A stretch of DNA of 64,000 bases. It comes from Candidatus Fermentibacteraceae bacterium (lineage in GTDB: Bacteria; Fermentibacterota; Fermentibacteria; Fermentibacterales; JCC-6). The stretch lies in NCBI GenBank assembly GCA_027067855.1, contig JAMOUX010000013.1, positions 62,001-126,000 on the forward strand. Direction: 5' to 3'. Below, one piece after another: positions 40,778 to 47,778 of this stretch. Position numbers and translations under genes: made by a program. Under the pieces are notes generated by a model. That model searched no databases. It was not told the origin of the DNA and saw only the letters and a list, made by a program, of their open reading frames with translations. Numbering within the stretch: position 1 is the first letter of the stretch; every line of letters starts with the position of its first letter.

Positions 40778-41407
40778 ATGAAGATCACGATTTTTGGACC
40801 GCCGGGATCGGGTAAAGGGACTCAGGCACGGAAGCTGTGCCAACATTACGGTATGGTCCACATATCCACCGGCATGCTTCTGAGGGAAGCCGTCGAAAGC
40901 GATTCCGAACTCGGACGCTTGGTCAGGCAGGTAATCGAAAACGGTGACCTGGTAAGCGACGAAATAGTGAACCAGGAGGTATTTCGCAGAATCTCCGGAT
41001 TGGATAGTTTCCTGCTGGACGGGTATCCGAGGAACGTTTCCCAGGCCGAGAAACTGGACGAGTTCCTGGAATCCCGGGGTACATGTCTTTCCGGCGCTCT
41101 GCTTATAGACGTGCCCGACGAGGAGGTCATCGCTAGACTAGCCGGCCGCCTCGAGTGTTCCTGCGGCAGGCCGGCCGACAAGGGAACGGCGGAAGGGGAT
41201 CTCTGCCCGGTTTGTGGTACTCCTTATACCAGGAGAAGCGATGATGACGTGGAAGTTATCAGGAAAAGGCTCGAGAACTACCACGAACAGACGGAAGGCC
41301 TGATCGGGTACTACGCCCGGGACGGACGCCTTGCAAGGGTGGACGGCGTGGGAACGGTGGAGTGTGTATACGAGAGGATACTGGAGGCCCTGAGAGAATG
41401 GGAATAG
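40778..41407 (+). CDS. adk: Adenylate kinase
   Basis: 209 residues; makes 2 ADP from ATP and AMP. P-loop GPPGSGKGT (7-15), STGMLLREAV, and the LLDGYPRN segment (in place of the common LDGFPR) are present. The long-lid form carries four Cys (ECSCG and CPVCG), so it probably binds zinc. It overlaps map by ten bases. Confidence 0.95.
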   Translation: MKITIFGPPGSGKGTQARKLCQHYGMVHISTGMLLREAVESDSELGRLVRQVIENGDLVSDEIVNQEVFRRISGLDSFLLDGYPRNVSQAEKLDEFLESRGTCLSGALLIDVPDEEVIARLAGRLECSCGRPADKGTAEGDLCPVCGTPYTRRSDDDVEVIRKRLENYHEQTEGLIGYYARDGRLARVDGVGTVECVYERILEALREWE

Positions 41408-42141
41408 TCAGGGATGGTGACCTTGAACTCATGAAGGAGCCCGGAAGGATAGTGCGCAAAGCCCTGAATGAGATGAAGGATTTCATCGAACCCGGCGTAA
41501 CCACCGAGGAAATCGAGATGGTGGGCAAGAGGGTGATAGAGTCCGAGGGAGGAGTTCCCTCTTTCCTGGGTTACAATGGCTATCCGGCTGCGGTGTGCGT
41601 ATCTATAAACGATGAGGTGGTCCACGGCATTCCTTCGACCGGGAAGGTTGTAAAAAGAGGGGATCTGGTGAGCATCGATGTCGGGGTTTTCAAGAACGGG
41701 TTCCATGGGGATGCTGCGGATACGGTTGCCGTAGGGGTGACCGATCCAAGGGCTATGCTCCTGGTGAAAACGGTGTACGAGGCCAGGGATCGAGGTATAG
41801 CCGCCGCCAGGGCCGGTGCGACCCTGGGTGATGTGGGCGCAGCCATCCAGGACACGGTGGAGGCGATGGGATTCAGCGTGGTAAGGGCGTTGGTGGGGCA
41901 TGGCATAGGACGTAGGCTCCACGAACCTCCCCAGGTACCGAATTTCGGAAGAGCCGGTAAAGGTATGAAGCTCACGGATGGTCTCGCTATAGCCATCGAA
42001 CCCATGGTGAACCAAGGGGATTACAGGGTATACACGTTGTCCGACAACTGGACGGTGGTGACGGCCGACGGCAGTATTTCCGCCCATGCCGAGCACACGA
42101 TAGTCGTACAGGGTTCGGAGCCACTGATACTCACCGCTTGA
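41398..42141 (+). CDS. map: Type I methionine aminopeptidase
   Basis: 247 residues; removes the initiator Met. The five metal ligands are in place at D94, D105, H168, E201 and E232, with the substrate-side H76 in NDEVVHGIP. The ATG at 41398 lies within the end of adk. No N-terminal zinc extension, as in most bacterial forms. Confidence 0.96.
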   Translation: MGIVRDGDLELMKEPGRIVRKALNEMKDFIEPGVTTEEIEMVGKRVIESEGGVPSFLGYNGYPAAVCVSINDEVVHGIPSTGKVVKRGDLVSIDVGVFKNGFHGDAADTVAVGVTDPRAMLLVKTVYEARDRGIAAARAGATLGDVGAAIQDTVEAMGFSVVRALVGHGIGRRLHEPPQVPNFGRAGKGMKLTDGLAIAIEPMVNQGDYRVYTLSDNWTVVTADGSISAHAEHTIVVQGSEPLILTA

Positions 42142-42155
42142 CAGGAAGGGGTGAT

Positions 42156-42182
42156 ATTGACGGCATGACGATATTTGTCAAT
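42156..42182 (+). repeat. Inverted repeat in the map-infA spacer
   Basis: ATTGAC (42156-42161) and GTCAAT (42177-42182) are inverted around 15 bases, inside the 78-base gap before infA. TTGACA and TTGACG also occur here, but no -10 stands at the right distance, so a promoter is not supported. Confidence 0.25.
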
Positions 42183-42219
42183 GATATACGGCCTGTGAAA
42201 GTACCGGAGAGGATGAACG

Positions 42220-42438
42220 TTGTCTAAGAATGTTCCTTTGGATGGTACCGTCATAGAGGCCCTGCCGAATTACCAGTGCCGGGTCGAAATAGACGGAATG
42301 AACGGACATGTCGCTCTCTGCTACATTTCTGGCAAGATGAGGATGAACAATATCCGGATCCTCGTGGGTGACAGGGTCACGGTGGAACTCTCTCCCTACG
42401 ACCTCAGCCGCGGCCGGATAACCTACAGGTACAAGTGA
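42220..42438 (+). CDS. infA: Translation initiation factor IF-1
   Basis: 72 residues from a TTG at 42220, with GAGAGGATG upstream. The OB fold shows [16 protein letters not shown], then [20 protein letters not shown] and [17 protein letters not shown] at the end. IF-1 blocks the A site during initiation. Confidence 0.96.
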   Translation: MSKNVPLDGTVIEALPNYQCRVEIDGMNGHVALCYISGKMRMNNIRILVGDRVTVELSPYDLSRGRITYRYK

Positions 42439-42447
42439 GGTTTGAAA

Positions 42448-42564
42448 ATGAAGGTGAGGAGTTCGGTCAAGAGGATCTGCGAGTACTGCAGGATAGTCAG
42501 GAGACGCGGGAATGTACTGGTCATTTGTTCCCGCAACCCCAAGCACAAGCAGAGACAGGGATGA
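42448..42564 (+). CDS. rpmJ: 50S ribosomal protein L36
   Basis: 38 residues ([20 protein letters not shown], then [17 protein letters not shown]). Zinc ligands C11, C14, C27 and the His of KHKQ are present, so it is the zinc-binding form. It lies nine bases after infA. Confidence 0.96.
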   Translation: MKVRSSVKRICEYCRIVRRRGNVLVICSRNPKHKQRQG

Positions 42565-42596
42565 CGGTTATTTCAATTTCAGTACGGAGGTAGTCG

Positions 42597-42962
42597 GTGG
42601 CAAGAATCGCAGGAGTGGATCTCCCGTCGAAGAAACACATTCTATACGCTTTGCCGTACATCTACGGAATCGGTCTCTCCACGGCAAGGGAGATTCTGGA
42701 GAAGGCGGGAATAGCCTTTGATGTGAAGACGGATGAATTGACGGAATCCGAGGTGGCAACCCTCAGGAAAATCATAGATTCCGAGTACAAGGTGGAAGGT
42801 GCCCTCAGGGCCGAGATAAACATGAACCGTAAGAGGCTCATGGACATACGTTGTTATCGCGGGATCAGGCATCGAAGGGGTCTTCCGGTTCGCGGCCAGA
42901 GGACCCGGACCAACGCCCGGACCCGCAAGGGACCCAAATTCGGGCGCAAGAAAACTCGATAG
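42597..42962 (+). CDS. rpsM: 30S ribosomal protein S13
   Basis: 121 residues from the GTG at 42597, with GGAGGT upstream. [40 protein letters not shown] and the basic tail [13 protein letters not shown] are standard. It contacts tRNA and the 50S subunit from the 30S head. Confidence 0.97.
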   Translation: MARIAGVDLPSKKHILYALPYIYGIGLSTAREILEKAGIAFDVKTDELTESEVATLRKIIDSEYKVEGALRAEINMNRKRLMDIRCYRGIRHRRGLPVRGQRTRTNARTRKGPKFGRKKTR

Positions 42963-42971
42963 GAGGCTGAA

Positions 42972-43385
42972 GTGCCAAAGGGTGCAAAGTCCAAGGGCCG
43001 GAAGAGGGTTACGAGGAAGAAGACTCTGAAGGTTTCGGACGTACATGGTGTAGCACACGTGAAATCTTCGTTCAACAATACCATGATAACAATCACCGAC
43101 AGGAATGGAAACGTCATTACCTGGGCGAGCGGCGGGACCACCGGCGTGAAGGGTACCCGGAAGGGTACCGCCTTCGCTTCGGGACAGGCTGCGGTCCAGG
43201 CGGCGGAAAAGGCCCTGGAGGCCGGGCTCAGAAAGGTCGAAATCTGGGTCAGGGGTCCTGGATCCGGACGGGAGGCCGCTGTTCGGGCCCTTCAGTCCAC
43301 GGATCTGGAGATCACGGCCATAAAGGATCAGACCAGGATACCGCACAACGGGTGTCGTCCCCCGGGACGTCGCAGGCGGGGGTAG
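42972..43385 (+). CDS. rpsK: 30S ribosomal protein S11
   Basis: 137 residues from the GTG at 42972 with GGAGG upstream. [20 protein letters not shown] and the C-terminal [15 protein letters not shown] are diagnostic. A longer basic N-terminal tail than E. coli. rpsD, the usual next gene, is missing. Confidence 0.97.
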   Translation: MPKGAKSKGRKRVTRKKTLKVSDVHGVAHVKSSFNNTMITITDRNGNVITWASGGTTGVKGTRKGTAFASGQAAVQAAEKALEAGLRKVEIWVRGPGSGREAAVRALQSTDLEITAIKDQTRIPHNGCRPPGRRRRG

Positions 43386-43397
43386 GCTTAAAACAGG

Positions 43398-43424
43398 AAA
43401 CGGGTTTCCTGGATTTCCCGTTTT
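43398..43424 (+). repeat. Hairpin in the rpsK-rpoA spacer
   Basis: AAACGGG (43398-43404) and CCCGTTT (43417-43423) pair around 12 bases and run into a short T-tract. GTCCG GGCT CGGAC follows immediately. Both lie in the 74-base gap where rpsD is normally found. They could limit or process the rpoA message. Confidence 0.4.
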
Positions 43425-43459
43425 GTCCGGGCTCGGACCCGGGGGGAGAGGATCATACG

Positions 43460-44416
43460 ATGTTCAAGAGTCTTTATCTTCCGGACGTGATAAAGTGGGA
43501 TGAAGAGTCCCTTACGGATACGTACGGCAGGCTTGAGATAGTACCTCTGGAGAGGGGTTTCGGAAGGACCATAGGCAACGCCCTGAGAAGGGTTATGCTT
43601 TCATCCCTGGAGGGTTATGCGCCGGTTTCCCTGGCTATAGACGGAGTGAAGCACGAGTTCTCCACGGTCCCCGGGGTCAGGGAGGACGTACCCGAGATAG
43701 TTTTGAACGTCAAATCCGTAATAGTCGATCTCCAGGGCGGGGAAAAAGGAATTCTGCGCCTTGACGTCAAGGGGACCGGAACCTATACCGCGGGACACTT
43801 GAAGGGCGACGATTTCGTGAGGATAGTGAACGAATCCCAGGAATTGGCGAACCTTGATGCCAACGGCGAGTTGTCCATGGAAATCGTCTTTGAAAAGGGT
43901 AAGGGCTTCATCCCTGCCGACGAGTGGATACTCCATGGGAAGAAAGACAAAATAGGCGTAATCTTACTGGATTCGTGGTTTTGTCCGGTAAAAAAGGTAA
44001 ATTTCCAGGTCCAGAGTGCCAGGGTGGGTGACAGGACCGATTACGATCACCTGATCATGGATGTGACCACCGACGGAAGCATATCTCCCGAAAAAGCCGT
44101 CAGTGAGGCGTGCGAAATACTCATAGAGCACTTCCGTATGATTCCCGGCGGGCTCGAACCTGCTCCCGGAGAGCCGGAAATCCCGGCGAAAAAAGAAGAT
44201 ACGAGCGACGAGGAGGACATCCTTTCCCTTGCCCTGGAGGATGCCGGTATCCCAAAGAGAATCGCCAACGTGCTTAGTGAGTCCGGAATAGAAACCCTGG
44301 AGGAACTCACCGCCAGGAGTACCAAGGAATTACTGAGCTTGAGCGGCTTCGGACCTTCTTCCCTGGACGTTATAAAAGACGTGTTGGAGGAAAAGGGACT
44401 GAAGCTCCAGGACTGA
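43460..44416 (+). CDS. rpoA: DNA-directed RNA polymerase subunit alpha
   Basis: 318 residues. The N-terminal domain (EIVPLERGFGRTIGNALRRV) dimerises and assembles the core; after a charged linker with several Glu/Asp, the C-terminal domain (PKRIANVLSESGIETLEELT and the GFGPSSLDVIKDVL end) should bind UP elements and activators. GAGAGGATC precedes the ATG at 43460. Longer frames reach back into rpsK. Confidence 0.97.
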   Translation: MFKSLYLPDVIKWDEESLTDTYGRLEIVPLERGFGRTIGNALRRVMLSSLEGYAPVSLAIDGVKHEFSTVPGVREDVPEIVLNVKSVIVDLQGGEKGILRLDVKGTGTYTAGHLKGDDFVRIVNESQELANLDANGELSMEIVFEKGKGFIPADEWILHGKKDKIGVILLDSWFCPVKKVNFQVQSARVGDRTDYDHLIMDVTTDGSISPEKAVSEACEILIEHFRMIPGGLEPAPGEPEIPAKKEDTSDEEDILSLALEDAGIPKRIANVLSESGIETLEELTARSTKELLSLSGFGPSSLDVIKDVLEEKGLKLQD

Positions 44417-44426
44417 GGAGAACCAA

Positions 44427-44807
44427 ATGCGGCATAGGAAGAAAGTCGCCAAGCTGGGAAGAAAGCCCGATGCCAGGAGGAGAATGCTCCGCAACCTGGT
44501 GACCTCTCTCATATTGGAGGAAAGGGTAAAGACCAGCCTGGCGAGGGCCAAGGCGGCAAGAAGCATGGCTGAGAAGATAATAACCAATGGCAAGAAGGAC
44601 ACCGTTCATTCGAGAAGGCTGGTGGCTGGCCGAGTCTACGGAAGCGAAGCCGTAAAAAAGGTCTTCGACGAACTGGGACCCAGGTACGCTGACAGGCCCG
44701 GGGGATATACCAGAATACTGAAGTTGGGCCCCAGGAGGGGTGACGCCGCCGAAGAAGTCATCCTCGAACTGGTGGATGCCCCGGCTCCTTCCCAACAGGA
44801 AAAGTAG
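44427..44807 (+). CDS. rplQ: 50S ribosomal protein L17
   Basis: 126 residues. MRHRKKVAKLGRKPDARRRM, then NLVTSLILEERVKTSLARAK, and GGYTRILKLGPRRGDAAEEV are diagnostic. It closes the ribosomal gene set; pfkA follows 12 bases later. Confidence 0.97.
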   Translation: MRHRKKVAKLGRKPDARRRMLRNLVTSLILEERVKTSLARAKAARSMAEKIITNGKKDTVHSRRLVAGRVYGSEAVKKVFDELGPRYADRPGGYTRILKLGPRRGDAAEEVILELVDAPAPSQQEK

Positions 44808-44819
44808 TCCAAGGATACG

Positions 44820-45782
44820 TTGAAAAAGATAGCTGTTCTCACCAGCGGGGGTGATGCCCCGGGCATGAATGCCTGCATAAGGGCAGTGGTGAGAAGGGCG
44901 TTGGGTCGCAACGTTTCCGTCCTGGGCGTGAGGAAGGGATACGAAGGGCTCATCGACGATATTTTCGTGGAGATGGGCTGGGATGATGTAAGTAATATCA
45001 TCCAGCGGGGGGGAACCGTACTGCATACGGCGAGGAGTGCCCGCTTCATGGAACCGGAAGGTCGTCGGAAAGCCGCCGACAATCTTTGCAGCCGTTCGGT
45101 GGAGGGCTTGGTGGTAATAGGCGGTGACGGAAGTTTTCGTGGTGCCCACGTTTTTCACCGGGAATACTTGATTCCTTTGGTGGGTATACCCGCCACCATA
45201 GATAACGACATCTGGGGAACCGATTTCACCATAGGTTATGATACGGCGGTCAACACTGCGCTTGAAGCGATCGACAAGATAAGGGACACCGCCGCGGCCC
45301 ACGACCGGATTTTCGTAGTGGAAGTCATGGGAAGATCGGCGGGGTTCATAGCCCTGGAAGTTGGAATAGGCGTAGGTGCCGAGGCGGTATTGATACCCGA
45401 GACCAGAACCGACCTGGAGAAGATATGCGAGGTGGTTCACGAGAGGATGGAGCAGGGAAGGACCTCCAGCATTCTCGTTGTCGCAGAGGGAGACGAAGAG
45501 GGTAACGCCTTTGAAATAGCTTCCAAGATGAAAAGGATGTCCGGGCTCGAAAGCAGAGTGACCGTTCTCGGACACGTTCAGAGGGGTGGTTCTCCCACCA
45601 CCCGTGACAGAGTGCTGGCGTCGAAACTGGGATGGGCCGCCGTCGATGCTTTGTTGGACGACGGATGGCCGTGCATGGTGGGGGAAGAGAATTACGGAGT
45701 CGTTCATCATCCGTTGCCGGATTCATGGACACGGAAGAAAGAACTGGACTCCCTGCTGGTACAACTGGCGGAAAATCTTTAG
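44820..45782 (+). CDS. pfkA: ATP-dependent 6-phosphofructokinase
   Basis: 320 residues, normal for bacterial PfkA. TSGGDAPGMNACIRAVVR, GGDGS (101-105, the Gly that marks ATP rather than pyrophosphate use), and PATIDNDI with catalytic D128 are present; HVQRGGSPTTRDRVLASKLG ends the substrate site. It commits fructose-6-phosphate to glycolysis. The start is TTG at 44820 with AAGGA upstream. Being the last gene of the ribosomal transcript, it may follow growth-rate control. Confidence 0.95.
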   Translation: MKKIAVLTSGGDAPGMNACIRAVVRRALGRNVSVLGVRKGYEGLIDDIFVEMGWDDVSNIIQRGGTVLHTARSARFMEPEGRRKAADNLCSRSVEGLVVIGGDGSFRGAHVFHREYLIPLVGIPATIDNDIWGTDFTIGYDTAVNTALEAIDKIRDTAAAHDRIFVVEVMGRSAGFIALEVGIGVGAEAVLIPETRTDLEKICEVVHERMEQGRTSSILVVAEGDEEGNAFEIASKMKRMSGLESRVTVLGHVQRGGSPTTRDRVLASKLGWAAVDALLDDGWPCMVGEENYGVVHHPLPDSWTRKKELDSLLVQLAENL

Positions 45783-45801
45783 AAAACCGGCGTCACCGGT
45801 T
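45783..45801 (-). terminator. Terminator for the small Cys-rich gene (possibly bidirectional)
   Basis: AACCGG and CCGGTT (45785-45790, 45796-45801) pair around a 5-base loop. On the minus strand a TTTT run follows, and the loop contains that gene's stop codon. On the plus strand it stands right after pfkA but lacks T residues. Confidence 0.55.
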
Positions 45802-45975
45802 CCTGTCCTCCACCAGCTTTCTGAAGGACCGGTCCCATGTTTTTTCCGCTTCCTTCGAGAACATACAGGCGGTGAATTCTCCCAGGTTCCTATGGTACGC
45901 GATACATTCCCTGCATATCCCGTGCCTGGGACAACCGGGATAGGTACACGGACATTCGGGATTGACGTTTCTCAT
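45793..45975 (-). CDS. Small Cys-rich protein (DUF6485-like)
   Basis: 60 residues: MRNVNPECPCTYPGCPRHGI, then CRECIAYHRNLGEFTACMFS and a charged helical end. Six Cys in CPC, YPGC, GICREC and AC positions plus His suggest metal binding. It resembles the small DUF6485 family, whose function is not known. It is encoded against its neighbours between pfkA and gph, and its stop lies in its own terminator hairpin. Confidence 0.75.
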   Translation of the reverse strand: MRNVNPECPCTYPGCPRHGICRECIAYHRNLGEFTACMFSKEAEKTWDRSFRKLVEDRNR

Positions 45976-46012
45976 TTATGCTTTCTTCCTTCCACGAAAA
46001 GCGGCTAGGAAT

Positions 46013-46018
46013 TATAAT
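46013..46018 (+). promoter_or_regulatory. -10 element upstream of gph
   Basis: A perfect TATAAT at 46013-46018, 42 bases before the gph start. No good -35 is seen 16-18 bases upstream, so an activator may be needed, or the match is chance. Confidence 0.45.
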
Positions 46019-46059
46019 CCAAATCGGGACGGAGAACACCGACCCGGAGAGGAGCGGGC

Positions 46060-46728
46060 ATGATCGCCTCGGTGATCTTCGATCTGGATGGTACGCTGCT
46101 GGACACCATGGATGATATCGTTGATGCCGTCAACAAGGTATTGACCGGGGAAGGACTGTCACCGAGAACCGTGGAAGAAGTGCGGGACGCAGTGGGACAT
46201 GGCGTGGAACATCTGGTGGCCCGGCTGGTAGGTGATTCCGTTACCAGTGACCGGGTATTGCGTCTTGCCGGAGCAGTTAGCCGGGCCTACGGAGAGGGAG
46301 GGGCGGTCAAGACCAGGCCTTACGAGGGGATACCGGTCATGCTTCGAAGACTTACGGCCATGGGCGTACCCATGGCCGTTCTCACCAACAAGCCCCATAA
46401 GTTCGCGAATGAATTGATAGGGAGGTTCTTCAGTGCGATCCCGTTCCGGATCGTGGCGGGAGCCGTTCCAGGGCGACCTCTGAAACCCGCGGCCGATGCG
46501 GTCGTTGCCGTGCTCCGCGTGCTCGGAACCGATGCCGGTTCCACGTTGATGGTGGGTGACAGCGACGTGGACATGGACACTGCGTCCAACGCAGGGTTGG
46601 TACCAGTGGGCGTATCGTGGGGGTTCAGAAACGTCGACGTGCTGTTGTCCCATGGAGCGACGAAAGTGGTGGATTTTCCGGAAGAGATACCGGACCTGCT
46701 TGCTCTTCCTGATACGGGAAAGAGATAG
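46060..46728 (+). CDS. gph: Phosphoglycolate phosphatase-like HAD hydrolase
   Basis: 222 residues. HAD motif I FDLDGTLLDT (8-17), motif II LTNKP, and motif III/IV MVGDSDVDMDTASNAG are all there, with an alpha-helical cap between motifs I and II. Gph/PGP-type enzymes dephosphorylate 2-phosphoglycolate; other small phosphates are possible. GGAG precedes the ATG, and the amidase gene starts five bases after the stop. Confidence 0.82.
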   Translation: MIASVIFDLDGTLLDTMDDIVDAVNKVLTGEGLSPRTVEEVRDAVGHGVEHLVARLVGDSVTSDRVLRLAGAVSRAYGEGGAVKTRPYEGIPVMLRRLTAMGVPMAVLTNKPHKFANELIGRFFSAIPFRIVAGAVPGRPLKPAADAVVAVLRVLGTDAGSTLMVGDSDVDMDTASNAGLVPVGVSWGFRNVDVLLSHGATKVVDFPEEIPDLLALPDTGKR

Positions 46729-46732
46729 TGGG

Positions 46733-47293
46733 ATGAACCTCGTTCTGCCCGGCGATAACGATTCCGAAACATGCTTTCGGTGGCTTAGGCGCTACTGTTC
46801 CGTGTTACCGCCGCTGGAGCCCCGGCAGTTCGAGGCGGCGGGAGAGCCGCCACCGCCCTCGGTGCACCGGCGCATGGAAAAGATACGCAGGATAGTGGTG
46901 CACCATTCGGCCACGGCCACCGGTTGCGCCAGGGTCTTCAGAGCGATGCACAGGGCCGTCAACGGTTGGCTGGACTTGGGTTACCACTACGTCATAGGTA
47001 ACGGCACTCTTTCCGGTGACGGGCAAGTGGAGTCCGGAAGACCCGAGTGGGCGGTGGGAGCGCATTCCAGAAAAAACAACGAGGATTCGATAGGGGTGTG
47101 TCTGGTGGGAAACTTCGATGATGCCCCTCCCACGGATCACCAGTTGGAAGCCTTGTCCGGTCTTTTGGCCCGACTCATTGACAGATACTCACTGACTCCG
47201 GACAATATTTTTCTGCACAGGGAACTACCGGAATGCCGCACCGGCTGTCCGGGCCGGTATTTCGACAGGCGGGCCCTGGAAAACCTGTCGTAA
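46733..47293 (+). CDS. N-acetylmuramoyl-L-alanine amidase (amidase_2/PGRP fold)
   Basis: 186 residues. VVHHSAT (H57/H58), GYHYVIGNGTL, and the HRE...GCPG part (H162, C172) supply the zinc ligands of this fold, which cuts the bond between N-acetylmuramic acid and the stem peptide. No signal peptide precedes the domain; the first 50 residues are polar. A cytosolic recycling role (as AmpD) or phage origin are both open. It follows gph by four bases. Confidence 0.82.
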   Translation: MNLVLPGDNDSETCFRWLRRYCSVLPPLEPRQFEAAGEPPPPSVHRRMEKIRRIVVHHSATATGCARVFRAMHRAVNGWLDLGYHYVIGNGTLSGDGQVESGRPEWAVGAHSRKNNEDSIGVCLVGNFDDAPPTDHQLEALSGLLARLIDRYSLTPDNIFLHRELPECRTGCPGRYFDRRALENLS

Positions 47294-47299
47294 CCGGAC

Positions 47300-47328
47300 T
47301 TGTCACGGAATCCCGGGTTTTGTATACT
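47300..47328 (+). promoter_or_regulatory. Sigma70-type promoter for secG and tRNA-Leu(AAG)
   Basis: TTGTCA (47300-47305), 17 bases, TATACT (47323-47328). The predicted start is near 47335, 17 bases before the secG start. secG and the tRNA are 14 bases apart with no terminator, so they share this transcript. Confidence 0.75.
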
Positions 47329-47351
47329 TCTGCACTCTCGGAAAGGACATG

Positions 47352-47576
47352 ATGATAACGATTCTTACGATAATACATTTTGTAGTATGTGTGTTGCTCG
47401 TCTCGATCGTACTGCTTCAAAAGTCCAAAGGCGACGGCTTGTCCGGAGCCTTCGGGGGAGGTGGTGCACTTACCGCTTCCTTCGGCAACAGGGGAGCGGC
47501 GACGATGCTGTCCAAGGCCACATCGGTGCTGGCCGTCCTGTTCATGGCGACTTCATTTCTTCTCGCCATATTCTGA
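47352..47576 (+). CDS. secG: Preprotein translocase subunit SecG
   Basis: 74 residues, two membrane helices linked by the Gly-rich loop QKSKGDGLSGAFGGGGALTA; the second ends with the protein. SecG assists SecYE. The second of two adjacent in-frame ATGs (47352) is better spaced from AAAGGA than the first (47349). Confidence 0.93.
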   Translation: MITILTIIHFVVCVLLVSIVLLQKSKGDGLSGAFGGGGALTASFGNRGAATMLSKATSVLAVLFMATSFLLAIF

Positions 47577-47590
47577 CGAGCTGAATACGA

Positions 47591-47677
47591 GCCGGGGTGG
47601 TGGAATTGGCAGACACGCTAGGTTAAGGACCTAGTGGGCATTGGCCTGTACGGGTTCAAGTCCCGTCCCCGGTACCA
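47591..47677 (+). tRNA. tRNA-Leu (AAG)
   Basis: An 87-base class II tRNA. Acceptor arms GCCGGGG and CCCCGGT pair; discriminator A; encoded CCA. The anticodon stem CTAGG/CCTAG closes the loop TTAAGGA, so the anticodon is AAG, where relatives such as E. coli leuU have GAG. Alignment with the other tRNA-Leu of this window (loop TTTAGGA, TAG) puts the anticodon in the same place. A34 would have to be edited to inosine to read CTC. Confidence 0.92.
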
Positions 47678-47680
47678 AGA

Positions 47681-47709
47681 ATGGGGGTGAATGTTTCGTT
47701 CACCCCCAT
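47681..47709 (+). terminator. Terminator after tRNA-Leu(AAG)
   Basis: Arms of 11 bases (47681-47691 and 47699-47709), fully paired around a 7-base loop. The tail after it is A/T-rich but not a pure T-run. It ends the secG-tRNA transcript. Confidence 0.7.
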
Positions 47710-47743
47710 ATTCATTACTGCACTGCGATGTCCTCCATATCTA

Positions 47744-47772
47744 TTGATCTTTTATTAAGATCATCTTATAAT
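47744..47772 (+). promoter_or_regulatory. Strong sigma70-type promoter for the glucosaminidase gene
   Basis: TTGATC (47744-47749), 17 bases, TATAAT (47767-47772). The -10 ends only six bases before the ATG at 47779, so the expected transcription start coincides with the start codon. Confidence 0.75.
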
Positions 47773-47778
47773 TTCTTC

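Noticed and set aside
42138-42143. TTGACA before infA as a promoter -35
   Set aside because: No acceptable -10 lies 16-18 bases downstream, and it overlaps the end of map.
44370-45710. A 446-codon minus-strand frame opposite rplQ and pfkA
   Set aside because: Both plus-strand genes are certain, and the frame shows no family resemblance.
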